Assembly: GCA_024734495.1 (NCBI GenBank)
Contig: JALMQS010000075.1
Location: 6,308,832 to 6,372,831, forward strand
Origin: Forficula auricularia
Taxonomy: Eukaryota; Arthropoda; Insecta; Dermaptera; Forficulidae
Direction of reading: 5' to 3'
DNA: 64,000 nt
The position numbers and the translations under genes are program-made. The stretch's first letter is position 1. The number at the start of each line of letters is the position of its first letter. The notes beneath the pieces were generated by a model. That model was not told the origin of the DNA. It did no database searches and saw nothing but the letters and a program-made list of their open reading frames with translations. Below are positions 11,701-22,690 of this stretch, in pieces.

Positions 11701-12330
11701 TTTTTACTTTACCATACAGGGTATGGTCAAGTCTTGTAATCGTGAATGAAAAAAGTGGTTTTTTTCGTTCTTTTTTTCGTAATATCTCAAAAACTGCTGA
11801 AACTATTTTGATTAAAAAAATTGAGCAAAACCATGGCATTTCGGCCTACAAAAAACTCTAATAAGTAAACACCAAAAAATTATGTTATTTGAGATAATAA
11901 TTGTTTTGACAAAATGTCTATTAGTTAGTCTGTCTAGTTGTCTGTTAGTCTGTGCGTTACCAAATTTTTGTGGACGAGCTAGCTCAAAAACTAGTGTGAA
12001 TATCGAAACCAAACTTCACACGTAGTTTTGGTCCATTGAGATTAAGAGCTGGTTAGATTTTCGTGCATATCGACAGACGGGGGTGGAGGGGGTTAAAAAT
12101 TAAAAATCTAGGCCATTTGAGCAAACTAAACCAAATTTTGTATACATAATCACTGGGACCCCAGAAGTCTAAAAATGCAAAAACTAACCGCCCAAAATGG
12201 GGAAGGGGATTTAAGGATCAAAAAATGAAAATATAGGCTCTTGTACCAAACTCAACCAAATTTTGTATACATAATCAGTGGGCCCCCAGGAGTGTAAAAA
12301 TGCAAAAACGAACCCCCCTCCCAAACATGA
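11701..12330. repeat. Dispersed repeat family X, copy 1
   Basis: It starts at ACCATACAGGGTATGGTCAA and runs to the ACAAAATTTGGTT/TATACATAATCAGTGGGCCC blocks. Bases 11701-12125 are the reverse complement of 52855-53475, while 12130-12330 resembles the arms of the palindrome at 34294-34905. The open frames here (11812-12012 and the edge of 12252-12452) belong to the repeat; the same weak reading recurs in the second copy. This looks like an old DNA transposon or its derivative, of unknown superfamily. Confidence 0.7.
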
Positions 12331-12424
12331 TTATAAATAATTTTATTAAATATTAAATATAAGTGAAAGGCCAGGTTGGATGGTAAAATCAAATGGATGG
12401 CCACATCAGAACACGCCAGCTTAT

Positions 12425-12598
12425 TTTTTGACTTTTCGGCCCTTCTAGCCATCAGCCAATTTACGATACTGATATTAAATTAAGACTTCTATGAAGGGAT
12501 CAGATTTTTAGCCGGTTGCCTCGAGTAGGATTTTAACCCGGGTCCACTTGATTAGCAGGCTGGTGCGCCAACCCCTCGGCTAACCCGACGCCCATTAA
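12425..12598 (-). mobile_element. tRNA-derived SINE, copy 1
   Basis: Read on the minus strand, it opens with a tRNA-like head: a box A-like TTAGCCGAGGGGTTGGCGC, the spacer CCAGCCTGCTAATCAAGTGG and a box B-like GGGTTAAAATCC (one or two changes from GGTTCGAATCC). An unrelated body follows, ending ...CTAGAAGGGCCGAAAAGTC. A second copy with a better box B lies at 39181-39353, with matching ends. Confidence 0.8.
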
Positions 12599-12599
12599 C

Positions 12600-13655
12600 C
12601 TCGACTTATACATGAACTCAAATTCAGTCCTAGATTGTTAATAATATTCTCTTTGTATTCAAGAACAGCCTATTTCAGGAGTGTTTGGATTTAAATTTTT
12701 GAGACCTAAAAAATATTTCAGTTACCATAAATTATATATTATACACTTGGAAAATCAAGAGACCTCTTTAAATTCAAGCTTATAAATACCTTCATCTCCG
12801 ACCCAACTCTTAAATTTTATCTCTTTTTAAAAAGTATTTGGATAACTCTTTGATCTTAGATATCATTATAAAACAAATTGCGAAAAATTCTTCTGTTTTT
12901 AAAAGAAATCAATAAACATTCCCGGCCCACAATTAACAAATATAATTATAGAATTCTCAGCAAACAAATATTTGATTAAAGAATTCTTTTTGGATCACAT
13001 TTATATAATTATGTAATATTTAGTACGATTATTTTATCATAATATTAGACAAATAGTACCTATATTTAAAATATACCTTCATCCTAAAAGTAGGTATATG
13101 AATAGTTAATTTCCAAAAACAATATATTCTCCGAAATTGTACGCATACTTGTACATTGTACAATAATTAGTCTATAATTTAATAAAAGGGTTAAATTTAA
13201 TTCCAAGTATAATAATTATTAATATTTCAATTAAATAATATATTCTGGTTGAATAGTTTGATTCGTGATAGATAAATTCACTTACAAAGCCTATTCAACC
13301 GGTTAATCGCAATTTGTGGTTTAAGTAGAAAAATTCTAGTTTTTATTTTATTTGTTTAGTTATTTATTTTAAATTAATACAAATAAATTGAACAAGTGTA
13401 ATGATTTTTCGTTCTTATAAGACAGAGGATTTAGTGACCGAAAAATCAAAAAGTAAACATTTCAAAGTTTGAACATTAATAAGTTAAAAACTGTCTTTTC
13501 TGCTTGGGTAAACTTCTATTTAAGTTTAAGACTAGTTTCAATGAAGTATTCTATTTTTTCCAAAGAGTAAATTCAATTCTGACTAAAATTCTATTAAATT
13601 TACATCTATAATATTTCAATAAAAATTTCATCTATATATTATTATCTAAACTTAA
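12600..13655. other. No recognisable gene
   Basis: AT-rich unique DNA. No gene, repeat family or structured element was recognised. Confidence 0.5.
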
Positions 13656-13660
13656 TTAAG

Positions 13661-13903
13661 AATTGAGTGGATATTGATGAGGCAGTTCAAAAAAAGAAGA
13701 TAATTTATACTATCTTTTTATTCATAAACCGACGTTTCGGAGGCTTTCCCTCCTTCTTCAGTGTTTTGAAAAGTCAGTGAAGGAAATGTCGCATTGGATT
13801 TCTTTCACTGACTTTTCAAAACCTGAAGAAGTGAGGTTTATGAATAAAAAGATAGTATAAATTATCTTCTTTTTTGGACTGCCTCATCAATATCCACTCA
13901 ATT
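13661..13903. mobile_element. Palindromic element, ACGU-hammerhead family
   Basis: The ends AATTGAGTGGATATTGATGA and its complement are mirrored, as are AGATAATTTATACTATC and the TTTTCAAAAC inner arms. The left arm keeps a hammerhead (13731-13761). The right arm has CCTGAAGAAG joined directly to GAGGTTTATG, having lost helix II, GAAA and the cleavage site. A related copy is at 15815-16023. Confidence 0.75.
13731..13761 (-). ncRNA. Hammerhead ribozyme motif, ACGU type
   Basis: Minus strand: CUGAAGA, A, GGAGG-GAAAG-CCUCC, GAAA, CGUC. Position 7 of the core is free, so CUGAAGA fits CUGANGA. Helix I can form between AAAC upstream and GUUU downstream of the cleavage site, with one mismatch at the junction. 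Helix III is ACGU with no loop, which only makes sense in a dimer. Confidence 0.65.
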
Positions 13904-14370
13904 TCAGTTATCAGTCCATTTCCAAAAATTTCTCCAATCTTATTAATTAAGAATTCTTATATATAACAGAGTTTCAAAACTTTTTTTAATTCAAGTATTA
14001 TATTTGTATTTTAAGTATTATATTTGTCACTTTTATTTGAGAACCTTTGTATTCTCAAATTCTAATTAAAAAATCATCATTTTTATTTTAAAATAATTAA
14101 TAACGTAGCTATTTCGAAGAAATAAAAACTTTTGAAAAATTATAATCCCCGAGCATACAAATAATAGGTAAATTTTGAAATACCTACGCTTTCTAAAATA
14201 CAATTTTTGATACTTTCTGAAATACAACGGGAAATGTTATAAACTAAAAAAATGCAAATATTTATATTAACAAAGAGAAACAAAGAGGTTGTCCTCTGCT
14301 TGATGCAAAAAAACATACACACATATATATCGAAATTATATATCTGTATTTATATTATTTATTTGTTTGA

Positions 14371-14405
14371 GACTATAGTTTCGAAGACTTGGCCCTCATC
14401 ATCAG
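14371..14405 (-). ncRNA. Hammerhead ribozyme motif, intact core
   Basis: Minus strand: CUGAUGA, U, GAGGGC-CAA-GUCUUC (six pairs, two of them G-U), GAAA, CUAUAG, UC. The wobble pairs show helix II tolerating change while still pairing. Confidence 0.7.
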
Positions 14406-14653
14406 TCTTTTTAATTATAAATATTATTTTCGTTGGATCAATATCCACACGATACTGATCCAATGAAAAATAATATTTATAATTAAAAAGACTATAGTTT
14501 TAATGGAAGTTATCTTCTGTTTCTCCTCAAGATGGGTTAGTCACCAGAAATATATATATCGAGATTAAAGATTCTCCAAAAATAAATTCGTTTTATTTTT
14601 TATATCTTAATGTGAAACCTACCAAGTATTTTTATCTAATAATATTAAAAAGA

Positions 14654-14688
14654 CTGATGATGAGGGCCAAATCTTCGAAACTATAGTC
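14654..14688 (+). ncRNA. Hammerhead ribozyme motif, nearly intact
   Basis: CTGATGA (14654-14660), helix II GAGGGC-CAA-ATCTTC with the innermost pair lost, GAAA (14677-14680), CTATAGTC. The core and NUH are complete. Confidence 0.65.
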
Positions 14689-14967
14689 TCAAACAAATAA
14701 ATAATATATATATACAGATATATAATTTCGACATATTTGTATGTATGTTTATTTGCATCAAGCAGAGGACAACCTCTTTTGTTTCTCTTTGTGAATCAAC
14801 AACTCTGCTACTCTCGGCAAAAGAAAAACTTTTTAATTATATTTATATTAAGCTCTTTAATTGTTTTCCTTATAAATTACATTACAAATTCTTCTTTCTA
14901 GTCTCATCAAAGCAATCAATAAAAATAATTCTCCTAGAATATTTTAATTAATCATTTTTTCTTTCAG

Positions 14968-15037
14968 TCAAGATAACGCTGACGTCTTCTGAATTCTTCC
15001 AATGCATCATCTTCGAGAGGTCTCCACACATATAAAG
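14968..15037 (+). other. Exon-like segment with stops
   Basis: A good acceptor (TTTTTTCTTTCAG) and donor (AAAG|GTAAAT) bound 70 nt. Every frame contains a stop, so it could only be a terminal or non-coding exon. Confidence 0.2.
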
Positions 15038-15039
15038 GT

Positions 15040-15810
15040 AAATATCGTTTTCTTCGCGATTTTAATTTCTACGATATAATATCCTTATAATTTTAATTAA
15101 AATAATTGCAACGATAAATAAGTCCTTTGATTCCAATAAAAAAAAGATAAATTAAAATTCGTTTCGCTAAGGATAATTAAAAATATAATTTTTATATTGG
15201 GGTACTCAGTCGAGATGTGTAAATAAACTGGTGAATTTGTGCACGGTCATAAACACTGAAATTCATTTTATATTGTGGCTTCACACCATAACTCTTGAGG
15301 AAAACATAAAAAAAACTCTGACCATTACCCGAACGTTTAGATAAATTTCTAATGCGAGCTGCTTGACTCTCTACCAACCCCTCTACTCTATTATTAGGCA
15401 TATAATAAAAAGAAATATATTTTAATAGGCTAATAATTCTCGCTCCCACCTACGTTTAATAATATCTTAATTAAACTTTAATAACCAATAATAAAAAAAA
15501 ATCAGCCCTTAAATATAAGTAATCACTACATTGTACTATTTATATTATTTATTTGATGAAATATTTTTTTTTATTTATTTTTTTACTTTCACTAATAAGA
15601 ATGAAAATATTTTTCGACCAAAAATAATCGAATTCGACTTTTAACCTGATATAAGTTTTTAAGTTAACTGATTATTATTAATTTTTTAGTTGTATATCTA
15701 TGTTTCTATGAATAAAATTAGCTCTATCTAGATTACTACTTAACAAATAAAAACACCATGTAATTATTATTTATATAAGATTGGAGTAATTTTTGGATAC
15801 GGAGTGATAA
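15040..15810. other. No recognisable gene
   Basis: AT-rich. The 85-codon minus-strand frame at 15192-15449 is somewhat GC-richer than its surroundings but has no recognisable domain, start context or splice partner. Confidence 0.45.
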
Positions 15811-15814
15811 GTGA

Positions 15815-16023
15815 AATTGAGTGGATATTGATGAGTAAGTCCAAAAAAAGAAGATATTATAAATTATCTTCTTTTTTGGACTGCCTCATCAATATCAGTA
15901 AGTCACTGACTTTTCAAACCCATGAAGAAGGAGGGAATAGCCTCCCAAACGTCGGTTTATGAATAAAAAGATAGTATAAATTATCTTCTTTTTTTGAACT
16001 GCCTCATCAATATCCACTCAATT
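15815..16023. mobile_element. Rearranged palindromic element, ACGU-hammerhead family
   Basis: It has the same AATTGAGTGGATATTGATGA ends as 13661-13903. The left side is a shortened, locally inverted arm (AGAAGATATTATAAATTATC). The right side carries a mutated hammerhead at 15921-15953: CATGAAGA in place of CUGAAGA and CAAA in place of GAAA, with helix II (GGAGG/CCTCC) and GTCGGTTT kept. Confidence 0.7.
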
Positions 16024-16449
16024 ATTATTTATATTTAAGAAAATCAAACGTGGCTCAATTTACCATATACATGCTTCCCCGTTTATTTTATTTTCATTAC
16101 TACGCGACAAATAAGTATTAAATGAAATATTGTGGTTTCGCTAAAATTTGATGCTGTGATTTTTTAAAATCTAAACTTGAAATATCCATACTTAAAAACA
16201 ACACATTTTAACGTTCAAAACACTTTGAAACTTAAAAAAGAATAAACTTACTTCCCCATACTGAAATAGACCGCTCTCATTGCGTAATGTTATAGAAATT
16301 CACCTCATGTATTGGGACCTCCTTCTTACTTATTTAATTTATTATTATTCTTAATTTTATATAGTCAGAACTTTGAGTAGTAAATTTTTCTATGATATAG
16401 GTGGAGGTAATCAATAATTATACTTGAAAATTCAATTTGCAGTACACAT

Positions 16450-16512
16450 GCAAAGATCCCGGGTTCGAGCCCTGGCTGATCCTTTTTGTCTGTAATAAAA
16501 ATAATCTTTTCT
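16450..16512 (+). mobile_element. tRNA-derived SINE fragment
   Basis: The box B-like CCGGGTTCGAGCCCTGG is followed by the body TGATCCTTTTTGTCT...CTTTTCTTCGTTCTC, shared with the foldback at 7586-7693. The box A half is not recognisable. Confidence 0.6.
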
Positions 16513-16529
16513 TCGTTCTCTAAATTTAA

Positions 16530-16970
16530 CTTTACATAATATTTTTTTTATAAATATGGGATAACTTTTCGTCTCAACTCTTCTGACTTGCAAGAGGAAT
16601 TTTAACAATTCCATTAAGCAGAGAACACACACAAGTGATTTTCTCAATAACATCGAACTCTTCAAAATAAATCTTTTGATCCATGATTAAATTAAATCCA
16701 GACTTTTTTTCTTTTATTTTGTTTCACAGTCTGGTTCTTTGTTTTGTCTTTTAAAATAATGAATTTAATGAAAATTCTTTTATATATCTGATTAAAAAAT
16801 AATCTGGATTAGAGTTTTTTTTTTTTTTTTATTTAATGAATTTTATGCTTTATGAATCCATCGTGATAATAACAAACCAGTGATTTATATTTTGCGAAAT
16901 GAAGACATTTTAATTAGCAAGAAAGAGTCTGTTTTTCTGCAATCCTTCTTTTGCGCTGACAAGTTTTTAG
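16530..16970. other. No recognisable gene
   Basis: AT-rich DNA with a T tract at 16815-16831. The minus-strand frame 16432-16665 overlaps the SINE and is not a gene. Confidence 0.5.
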
Positions 16971-16974
16971 TTCT

Positions 16975-17360
16975 AGTATGAATTCCGAATCTAGCCAGAC
17001 GTACAGTCAGCAAGAGCAAACAGCGTCCGGTACTTTGTCGCGTCGTCTAAGACCATATATGGGAATGAACTGGCTGCCCGGGCCGGATTAATTAGCCTGG
17101 CTCTCCGTCTGGGGCCGATCACCTTCAGGTGCATCGCAGCACCTTAACAAGCTGATAACTGGTTGGAGAGAGAACCGCGGATGTTCCTATTTTCACCTGG
17201 GATCTTCTTTTTCACTTACGCGCCGTTATATACCGAGAAAAGATATGTTATGAAATTATCTCGTGACTGGAGGGTATTAGTCAGGGCCGTATCATACGAA
17301 AATAAACAAAAGTCAGCTGGAGCTGGAATGGTGATGGAAAACAAATTGCGCTTGGGTTAG
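16975..17360. promoter_or_regulatory. GC-richer unique island, candidate regulatory element
   Basis: Base composition jumps toward 50% G+C and the sequence matches no repeat in the window. It contains TF-site-like words close together: GGATTAATTAG (homeodomain-type), CAGGTG and CACCTT (E-box-like), and CTGATAACTGG (GATA-type). Open frames are short. Islands like this in AT-rich arthropod DNA are often conserved non-coding elements, but conservation cannot be tested here. Confidence 0.35.
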
Positions 17361-17364
17361 AAAA

Positions 17365-18125
17365 AAAATACAGGTATAAAAAAATAAATAAAAACTTCTC
17401 GTAGGAGATAAAGAAGGCAATGAAAAAGAGGAGAGTGTGAGTCATATCACGTTTCGTAGTTTATTTGCCAGCCATTAAAATGAAACTTGAGTATTTTTGA
17501 TGAGAAGCCCAAATTGTCTCGGTTGCCTAATATTCGCGGGGTTGGTTCGTAATTGAAAGTGAAACCAATTGAAAATGACTCTGATCATTCTCCCGATAAG
17601 CATATCGGTCAATCAAGCTAAAGGTGCTTTAATACAAAGTTGTTGCAAGCGATTGAGGTCAATTCAGAGACAATAAGGACTACACTAAGCACCTTGTAAA
17701 TGGATGCAAATAAAATTGCAAAAAGCGATAGTTAAAAGCATTTCCCAAATATGTTAAGCGATGATGATTCAAAATAGGGTCTTAATGGAAAGTGATTGCT
17801 TTCGATGAATTTGGGAAAATCCCCCTCGACCCCCCCCACATTCACCAATATTATAGATGCAACCGATTGATCTTTCATCATTAAATAATTCCTTTCCAAT
17901 GATTTTCGTTATATAAATTCTGAGCAGGCGTATTTTTTGGATATTCTAATAAACCAATCAGAATCAATTATTACTGAATTTGTTACTAAACCAAACCAGA
18001 ACATGATTCAAAAAATATCGATGCGTCACACTGGCGAGAAATTTATTATTATTATTATAAATTGACCTTACCCTTTAGAACATTAGATAATTATAAACAT
18101 ATTTATCATTTATCTATTAAGTATT
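17365..18125. other. No recognisable gene
   Basis: Moderately AT-rich and apparently unique. No credible ORF, exon or repeat was seen. Confidence 0.5.
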
Positions 18126-18127
18126 AA

Positions 18128-18280
18128 TTTGAAAGTTTATAATAGGAAAATAAGGACAAGTTTTTATGGGTGACATTTTTATTTATCAGCCAACGTTTCG
18201 TCGACTTTGCCGATTTTTTCAGGGCTTCAAATATGTTAGTCATGACACACACATTCGTCTAAATTTTCTTTTTATTCAAA
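18128..18280. mobile_element. Single-arm fragment of the 24-kb palindrome family
   Basis: It shares TTGAAAGTTTATAATAGGAA, AATAAGGACAAGTTTTTATG and the ribozyme region with 24190-24854. The minus-strand hammerhead (18192-18222) has CUGAAAA instead of CUGAAGA, a change at an invariant position, so it should be inactive. Helix II (UCGGC-AAA-GUCGA) is largely kept. Confidence 0.7.
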
Positions 18281-18432
18281 ATTACTATATTTATTAGTAG
18301 GCTGTGAGTTGACCGAGTCTTGAAATATATTTTCTTTATGATAAAAAATAAACTAGAAGCTTTCTTGATTTCAATCGTAGTTGACGCTGATACTTTTGAT
18401 AAATTTATTTTGTTTTCCAACGTTATTATTGT

Positions 18433-18583
18433 TAAAGTAAAGAAAATTTTGAAAAATTTAAGAAACTTTTTAAAATTTAAAATAAAAATACCTACTATAG
18501 GTAGGTTTCTTAAATTTTCAAAATTTTCTTTACTTTATTTAAAATGTTTCACCAAGAACCCACACCACTCTCTCTTAACAAAA
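18433..18583. repeat. Foldback repeat, TAAAGTAAAGAAAATTT family
   Basis: TAAAGTAAAGAAAATTTTGA on the left mirrors TCAAAATTTTCTTTACTTTA on the right around CCTACTATAGGTAGG. A conserved tail ACCAAGAACCCACACC...CTTAAC follows (18551-18579), also seen at 26490 and, inverted, at 31597-31625. Confidence 0.75.
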
Positions 18584-19061
18584 TAGTTATTATTATTATT
18601 ATTAAAATAGTTATTATTTTAATTATTTTAACTTTTTAATGAACATTTCTTTTCTGCACATGTTTGCTTATTTTTATTTCGATTTTTACTATTAATGAAA
18701 TATAAACGTTGTTTGTTGTTGTTGTATAGTTGATAATAATTACCATATTTGTTCTAAAAAGGTAAGGAGGAGGGAAAGCATTTTTCGGGATGCGAACAAT
18801 GGGCTCTTTTGAAGCAATGAATGAGCTGTTTATTTAGTTCCCCGAGTGAAATGTTTTGTTAATCCAATGAATAGAGAGAAGCTCAGTTATCTATTTTTTT
18901 CAAAAGAACATTAAAGTTGACTGGAATATAATAGAAAATTAATTTAAAATTTTAACTAACTATTGCATTATTCTATATAGGCAGTACCGATATTTGGGGG
19001 TGGCGATAATGACTGTCGCCAGAGGGCATTAAGTGTTTTGAGCAACCAATTTTTATGTCTT

Positions 19062-19254
19062 GGGGCCAGTTGTATGTCAGCTTGTAAAGTCTTTGTTAAG
19101 TTGACAAACGGTTAATCCTTAGTATTCACCAAGTGCCTGGTTGGCAAATCAGGTGAAAGTGCGTGTCATCTGATTGGGTATCCTGTCAGAGCACATGGCG
19201 AATACTAAGGTTTGACCGTTTGTTAACTTTACAAACCGACATACAACTGGGCCC
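19062..19254. mobile_element. MITE with GGGCCAGTTGTATGTC terminal repeats
   Basis: Terminal inverted repeats of about 60 bp run from GGGGCCAGTTGTATGTC inward through GACAAACGG to CTTAGTATTC, with the mirror ending CATACAACTGGGCCC. It is 193 bp and non-coding. A fragment is at 44361-44480. No clear target duplication. Confidence 0.75.
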
Positions 19255-19329
19255 TTAGCGATTCAAAAAAGTAAAGCTTAATCATAGCTATTTTTCATTT
19301 CTGAGTTAAAGTCTCTTGCATTTAAACAT

Positions 19330-20390
19330 GAATAACTTTTTTCTAATCTATAAAAAACAGGGGGGCCCACAGAGGGGGATTAGTTAAGACTCGGGGTGAA
19401 ATTTCTGAATGGGGAGGGGGTTGAAATTTGTTGCATTTTAGCATTAAATGCTAAAAAATAAAAAAGGCCAAGTCTTATAACTTCAATAAAAGGCAATAAA
19501 CCATCTTTCCTGCGACTTATAACCTTCAGCTACTTAAGACCCGTATCCAGAGATACCTTCGACCCCCACCCAGCCCATAAAATTCTTTCTTCTTCTTTTC
19601 ACGATGGAGGGGCCAACCCAGGCCTTTAGGGGTTGCACCTTTTGGTGTAACTCCTTCTCTCATCTTTTTTTCATGAAAAAAAGCTCTTCTAATTCTTTAG
19701 AAGTGAATAAAATGCTTGAGGGGTACTTTTCTTAAAACTGGGGAAGGGTACTTTTCATTAAACATGAGAGGGTGAGTCATGAAGCTGGGGGCTGCTACCC
19801 CTTTTAAAGCCTTAAATTAAAATACAAACATTTCTATTAAAAAATCAAATGTCTATAGAATTTACAAAATTTGTTTTGGATATATTTTATGTGTTTTGGT
19901 ACTAAAAATAAAATATTTATGTTTTCACATTTTAAAAAGGGCGCCATGAAAAACTTCGCGATACGCCAAGAGGGAGTGTCTTTTATAGGAAAGGCAAAAT
20001 TGTAATTTTTCAAAATATCAATTAATTATATAACTTGAACAGGAAGGACTGAAATAGAATCTCTATATTGATAGGGTGAGTCAGGGGTAAAAGCTTCAGG
20101 TGTCAAGGGTGGAGCATAAAAGCCCTCGATCGTTAAGATAAGCAGAGGCTTAATTCCCTAACACCCAAATGAACACATCCCAATGGAGATGACTGTGGGG
20201 AACTGGATTGTTTAATTAACTAAGTCGAAGAACTCAACCCTTATCCTTCTCACCACTTTTTTAATTGTCAGTCACTTTTAAGGACCTGGGAAATTATCCT
20301 ATAGTAAAGATATATAAAAATGCTATTCCGGTATCTTTCAATTACTTTACAAATAATTCAACTTTGTCTTCGATTGGCAGGGAAATTATT
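19330..20390. other. G-tract-rich unassigned DNA
   Basis: Several runs of four to six G or C (for example near 19362-19376, 19415-19425 and 19562-19570) in otherwise AT-rich sequence, in the manner of an old transposon, though no ends or second copy were found. Bases 20050-20250 are smoother, GC-richer and look unique. No gene. Confidence 0.35.
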
Positions 20391-20869
20391 ATTTTTTGCT
20401 TAATTTTCTTTTAATTCTTATAGACGGTTATTTTCAGCTTAATTTTCTTCTAAGGATAATCACCTTACTTTGCAAATCTTTTGTGGACATCCAGCCGGTG
20501 TTTTTAAGCTTATTGAATCTCACCTGGCTAATTTTGTATATCTTTCATTTAACATTTTCAACGTCTGCCTTTTTTACCTCATGGGTTTTCTAAGTAATCT
20601 GAATGGACTAATGCTTTATAAAAATTTTCCAGTTTTTTCATTTTTATTTCTAAAATGTTCGTTCAGCGCTGATTTCAGCTGAATCATTGCTGTCATCATT
20701 TCAGATATTCAGGGATTTCTCTCGTTTTCATAATTTTATTGAGTAGATACCTAACATAAATTATTTTTTGTTGAAGAACAAATAAAACAGCAATAAAACA
20801 GATTGTTTAAGAACTGATTAGTTTTTAGGTCAAAAAGAGTGAGAATTGAGTAGTACTTTGCATAAGTTC

Positions 20870-21235
20870 GCGAATTTGTAGAGTTCTATTTAAATTTACG
20901 GGACACTATTTGGGTCAATAACTGTCTGTCAGTGCATTACTAAATAAGATGCAAAGATTAAATTTGCAAATTATATGTATTTATTTTCTCTACTAATCGT
21001 ATGAAGACGGTGTAAGAGAGCCCCTAAATAGCATTTTTAAGTGGTTTTTATATCTTTTCGGCGTTCACTAGTGGCTAAACTTAAAAAAAGGAAAAATTCA
21101 AAAAAATTAAGTTATTCTATTCCTATCAACGACAAATAAGTATTGATTTAATATCTCAAGTATTTTGGATGGGATAAGATATGGAACCCTTGATATGCGA
21201 GCCCGACTCGCACTTGCTCGGTTTATTCTATAACT
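20870..21235. repeat. Dispersed repeat family Y, copy 1
   Basis: It ends in GAGCCCGACTCGCACTTGCTCGG and contains GTGGTTTTTATATCTTTTCGG and CTATTCCTATCAACGACAAA blocks that recur at 37060-37310. Repeats with this CTCGCACTTGGCCG terminus are widespread in arthropod genomes. No coding capacity. Confidence 0.65.
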
Positions 21236-21900
21236 TAGTATAACACTAGCTGCAAGGTCCACCTTTGGTGGGCCTCTTACTGACCAAGGTGTTTCGCCCC
21301 CTGGACCCCCGTCATTTCAACACTCCCTCTCCTCCATTTCCAACCACCCCCATCCCACTGACCTTATCCCCAACATTTATTTAGGCACAGGCACAAATGC
21401 ACTTTAGTAGCCCTCTGGACCCGGCACGGCTGGACCCCACCTCCCAACCCCTGAGGCGACGGACATAGATAGTTACAAACAGAGACACCACAAATGCCCT
21501 TTAGTAGTATGTGATGTATAAAGTACTTACTCTTAATTAATAATTTGACTTAGGTATAACCTGTCAATATGGTTATTAAGGTAAAGCATCAAAAATAAAG
21601 TCCGACACGGAAACTTTTTAGATTTTGTTTGAAATATTAGTTAGATTATTAATGAAATGAAAGTTGTGTGGCGGCCGCACATATACCATATGTTTTCCAT
21701 TTCCAACGACACGTTATAAATCTTGACTTTTATCAAAGTATGCAAATCAGGTTCTGAAATGAAGCAGGTGTCGGCCGCTGGTCTGCGCCACCCACGCACA
21801 CACTTTCCATCCGACTAAGATGGCCACCGGCAACCCAGCAACCCCACTTCTTAAATCACGATTAATTCTCAACTAGCAGCCTATAAAAACTTTTATTACT
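21236..21900. promoter_or_regulatory. GC-rich stretch, partly candidate regulatory
   Basis: 21236-21520 is C-rich with an internal duplication (CACAAATGCACTTTAGTAG and CACAAATGCCCTTTAGTAG). 21655-21860 is GC-rich and unique, with two GGCCGC sites (GTGGCGGCCGCAC, GTCGGCCGCTGG) and AAGATGGCC. No ORF. The second part may be a regulatory island; this is inference from composition. Confidence 0.3.
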
Positions 21901-22364
21901 CACCATTTTATTTATTTCTATTTACCGAATCCGTTTTATTTTATTTTAATGATGTAAACTTGGGAAATTCTTTGAAAATTTCATTGTTTTTAGTATAAAA
22001 AAGATACAAACAGGTTCAAGGTAACCAACGTATCACCATATATCAGGGATGGCAAAGTTCATGCTGGTAGAAGTCGCATATTACATTTTAGATATATTAA
22101 AGACCTGCATTAAAATTTATTGATATACTTGTTTATTATAATCAAAAATTTAAAAAATAGATTTCCAACAATTTTTCAATCAAATATTTGTTTAATAGAG
22201 AAATAAAAATATATTTTATTGGTAAGCATAAAGTATTGAATAGCGAATTTAATTGCAATTGCGTGTTTATATCTGTTTTTTCGAACTTTTTGATAATCCC
22301 AATTCAGGAAAGGGTGATGAAAATAACTATTGTCGATTTGAAATATTTAGTTTTAATTTTAGGG

Positions 22365-22690
22365 TCTACTACCGAAGGTAGCGCTCTCTTGTGTTTATTT
22401 ATTCAAATAATTTGGGAGATTTAGGGAAAATGTATTATAGTAGGATATATATAATAGAAATATAATAGATTATATAATAGATATATAATAGATATAAATA
22501 TAATAGATATATAATAGATATAAATATAATAGATATATAATAGATATATATAATAGGTAAAAGAGATCACGGAGCCTAGGAGGCCGTGAGCGAGTCTCTT
22601 TGCCTTGGACGTTTAATAAATCATCCCCCAAAGCTTACACTTTCGTCGCCAGTTGGCGCTAAAGTCGTGACGCACGGCTCTATAGTTGTG
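22365..22690. repeat. Dispersed repeat family Z, copy 1
   Basis: It matches 47688-47893 in reverse orientation through CTACTACCGAAGGTAG, TTTGGGAGA, GGACGTTTAATAAATCATCC and the CGTCGCCAGTTGGCGC palindrome-like block. The GCGCCAACTGGCGACG core is the best-preserved part. Confidence 0.75.
22434..22556. repeat. AT microsatellite, TAATAGATATA-type units
   Basis: Roughly ten degenerate units of ATATAATAGAT run in tandem inside repeat family Z. The counterpart in the 47.8-kb copy is much shorter (TATATACTACATATAATA), so this tract expanded after the copies diverged. Confidence 0.85.

Larger units (their letters stand above)
14271..14838. mobile_element. Palindromic Penelope-like element, 13-bp target duplication
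   Basis: Perfect 13-bp direct repeats ATATTTATATTAA flank it (14258-14270 and 14839-14851). It starts inside the arm at CAAAGAGAAACAAAG and ends with the longer terminus ...CTCTGCTACTCTCGGCAAAA...CTTTTTAATT, the same asymmetry as at 44.7 kb. The left arm folds on a short inner palindrome (about 14408-14495). An unrelated segment of about 145 bp then precedes the right-hand ribozyme arm. Variable-length duplications of this size fit target-primed retrotransposition better than a cut-and-paste transposase. Confidence 0.8.

Noticed and set aside
12510..12600. Possible functional tRNA gene on the minus strand
   Set aside because: Box A and B are present, but box B is mutated, the acceptor stem does not pair, and a 173-bp SINE body follows; a second copy has the same layout.
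13820..13850. CCTGAAGAAGTGAGGTTTATG as a plus-strand hammerhead
   Set aside because: Helix II, GAAA and the cleavage triplet are all missing.
21236..21520. GC-rich block as a CpG-island promoter
   Set aside because: It directly adjoins the end of repeat family Y and has an internal duplication, so it may simply be transposon sequence.
22434..22556. Regularly spaced repeats that might suggest a CRISPR-like array
   Set aside because: Units are about 11 bp of pure A/T/G-poor microsatellite without spacers, in a eukaryotic genome.
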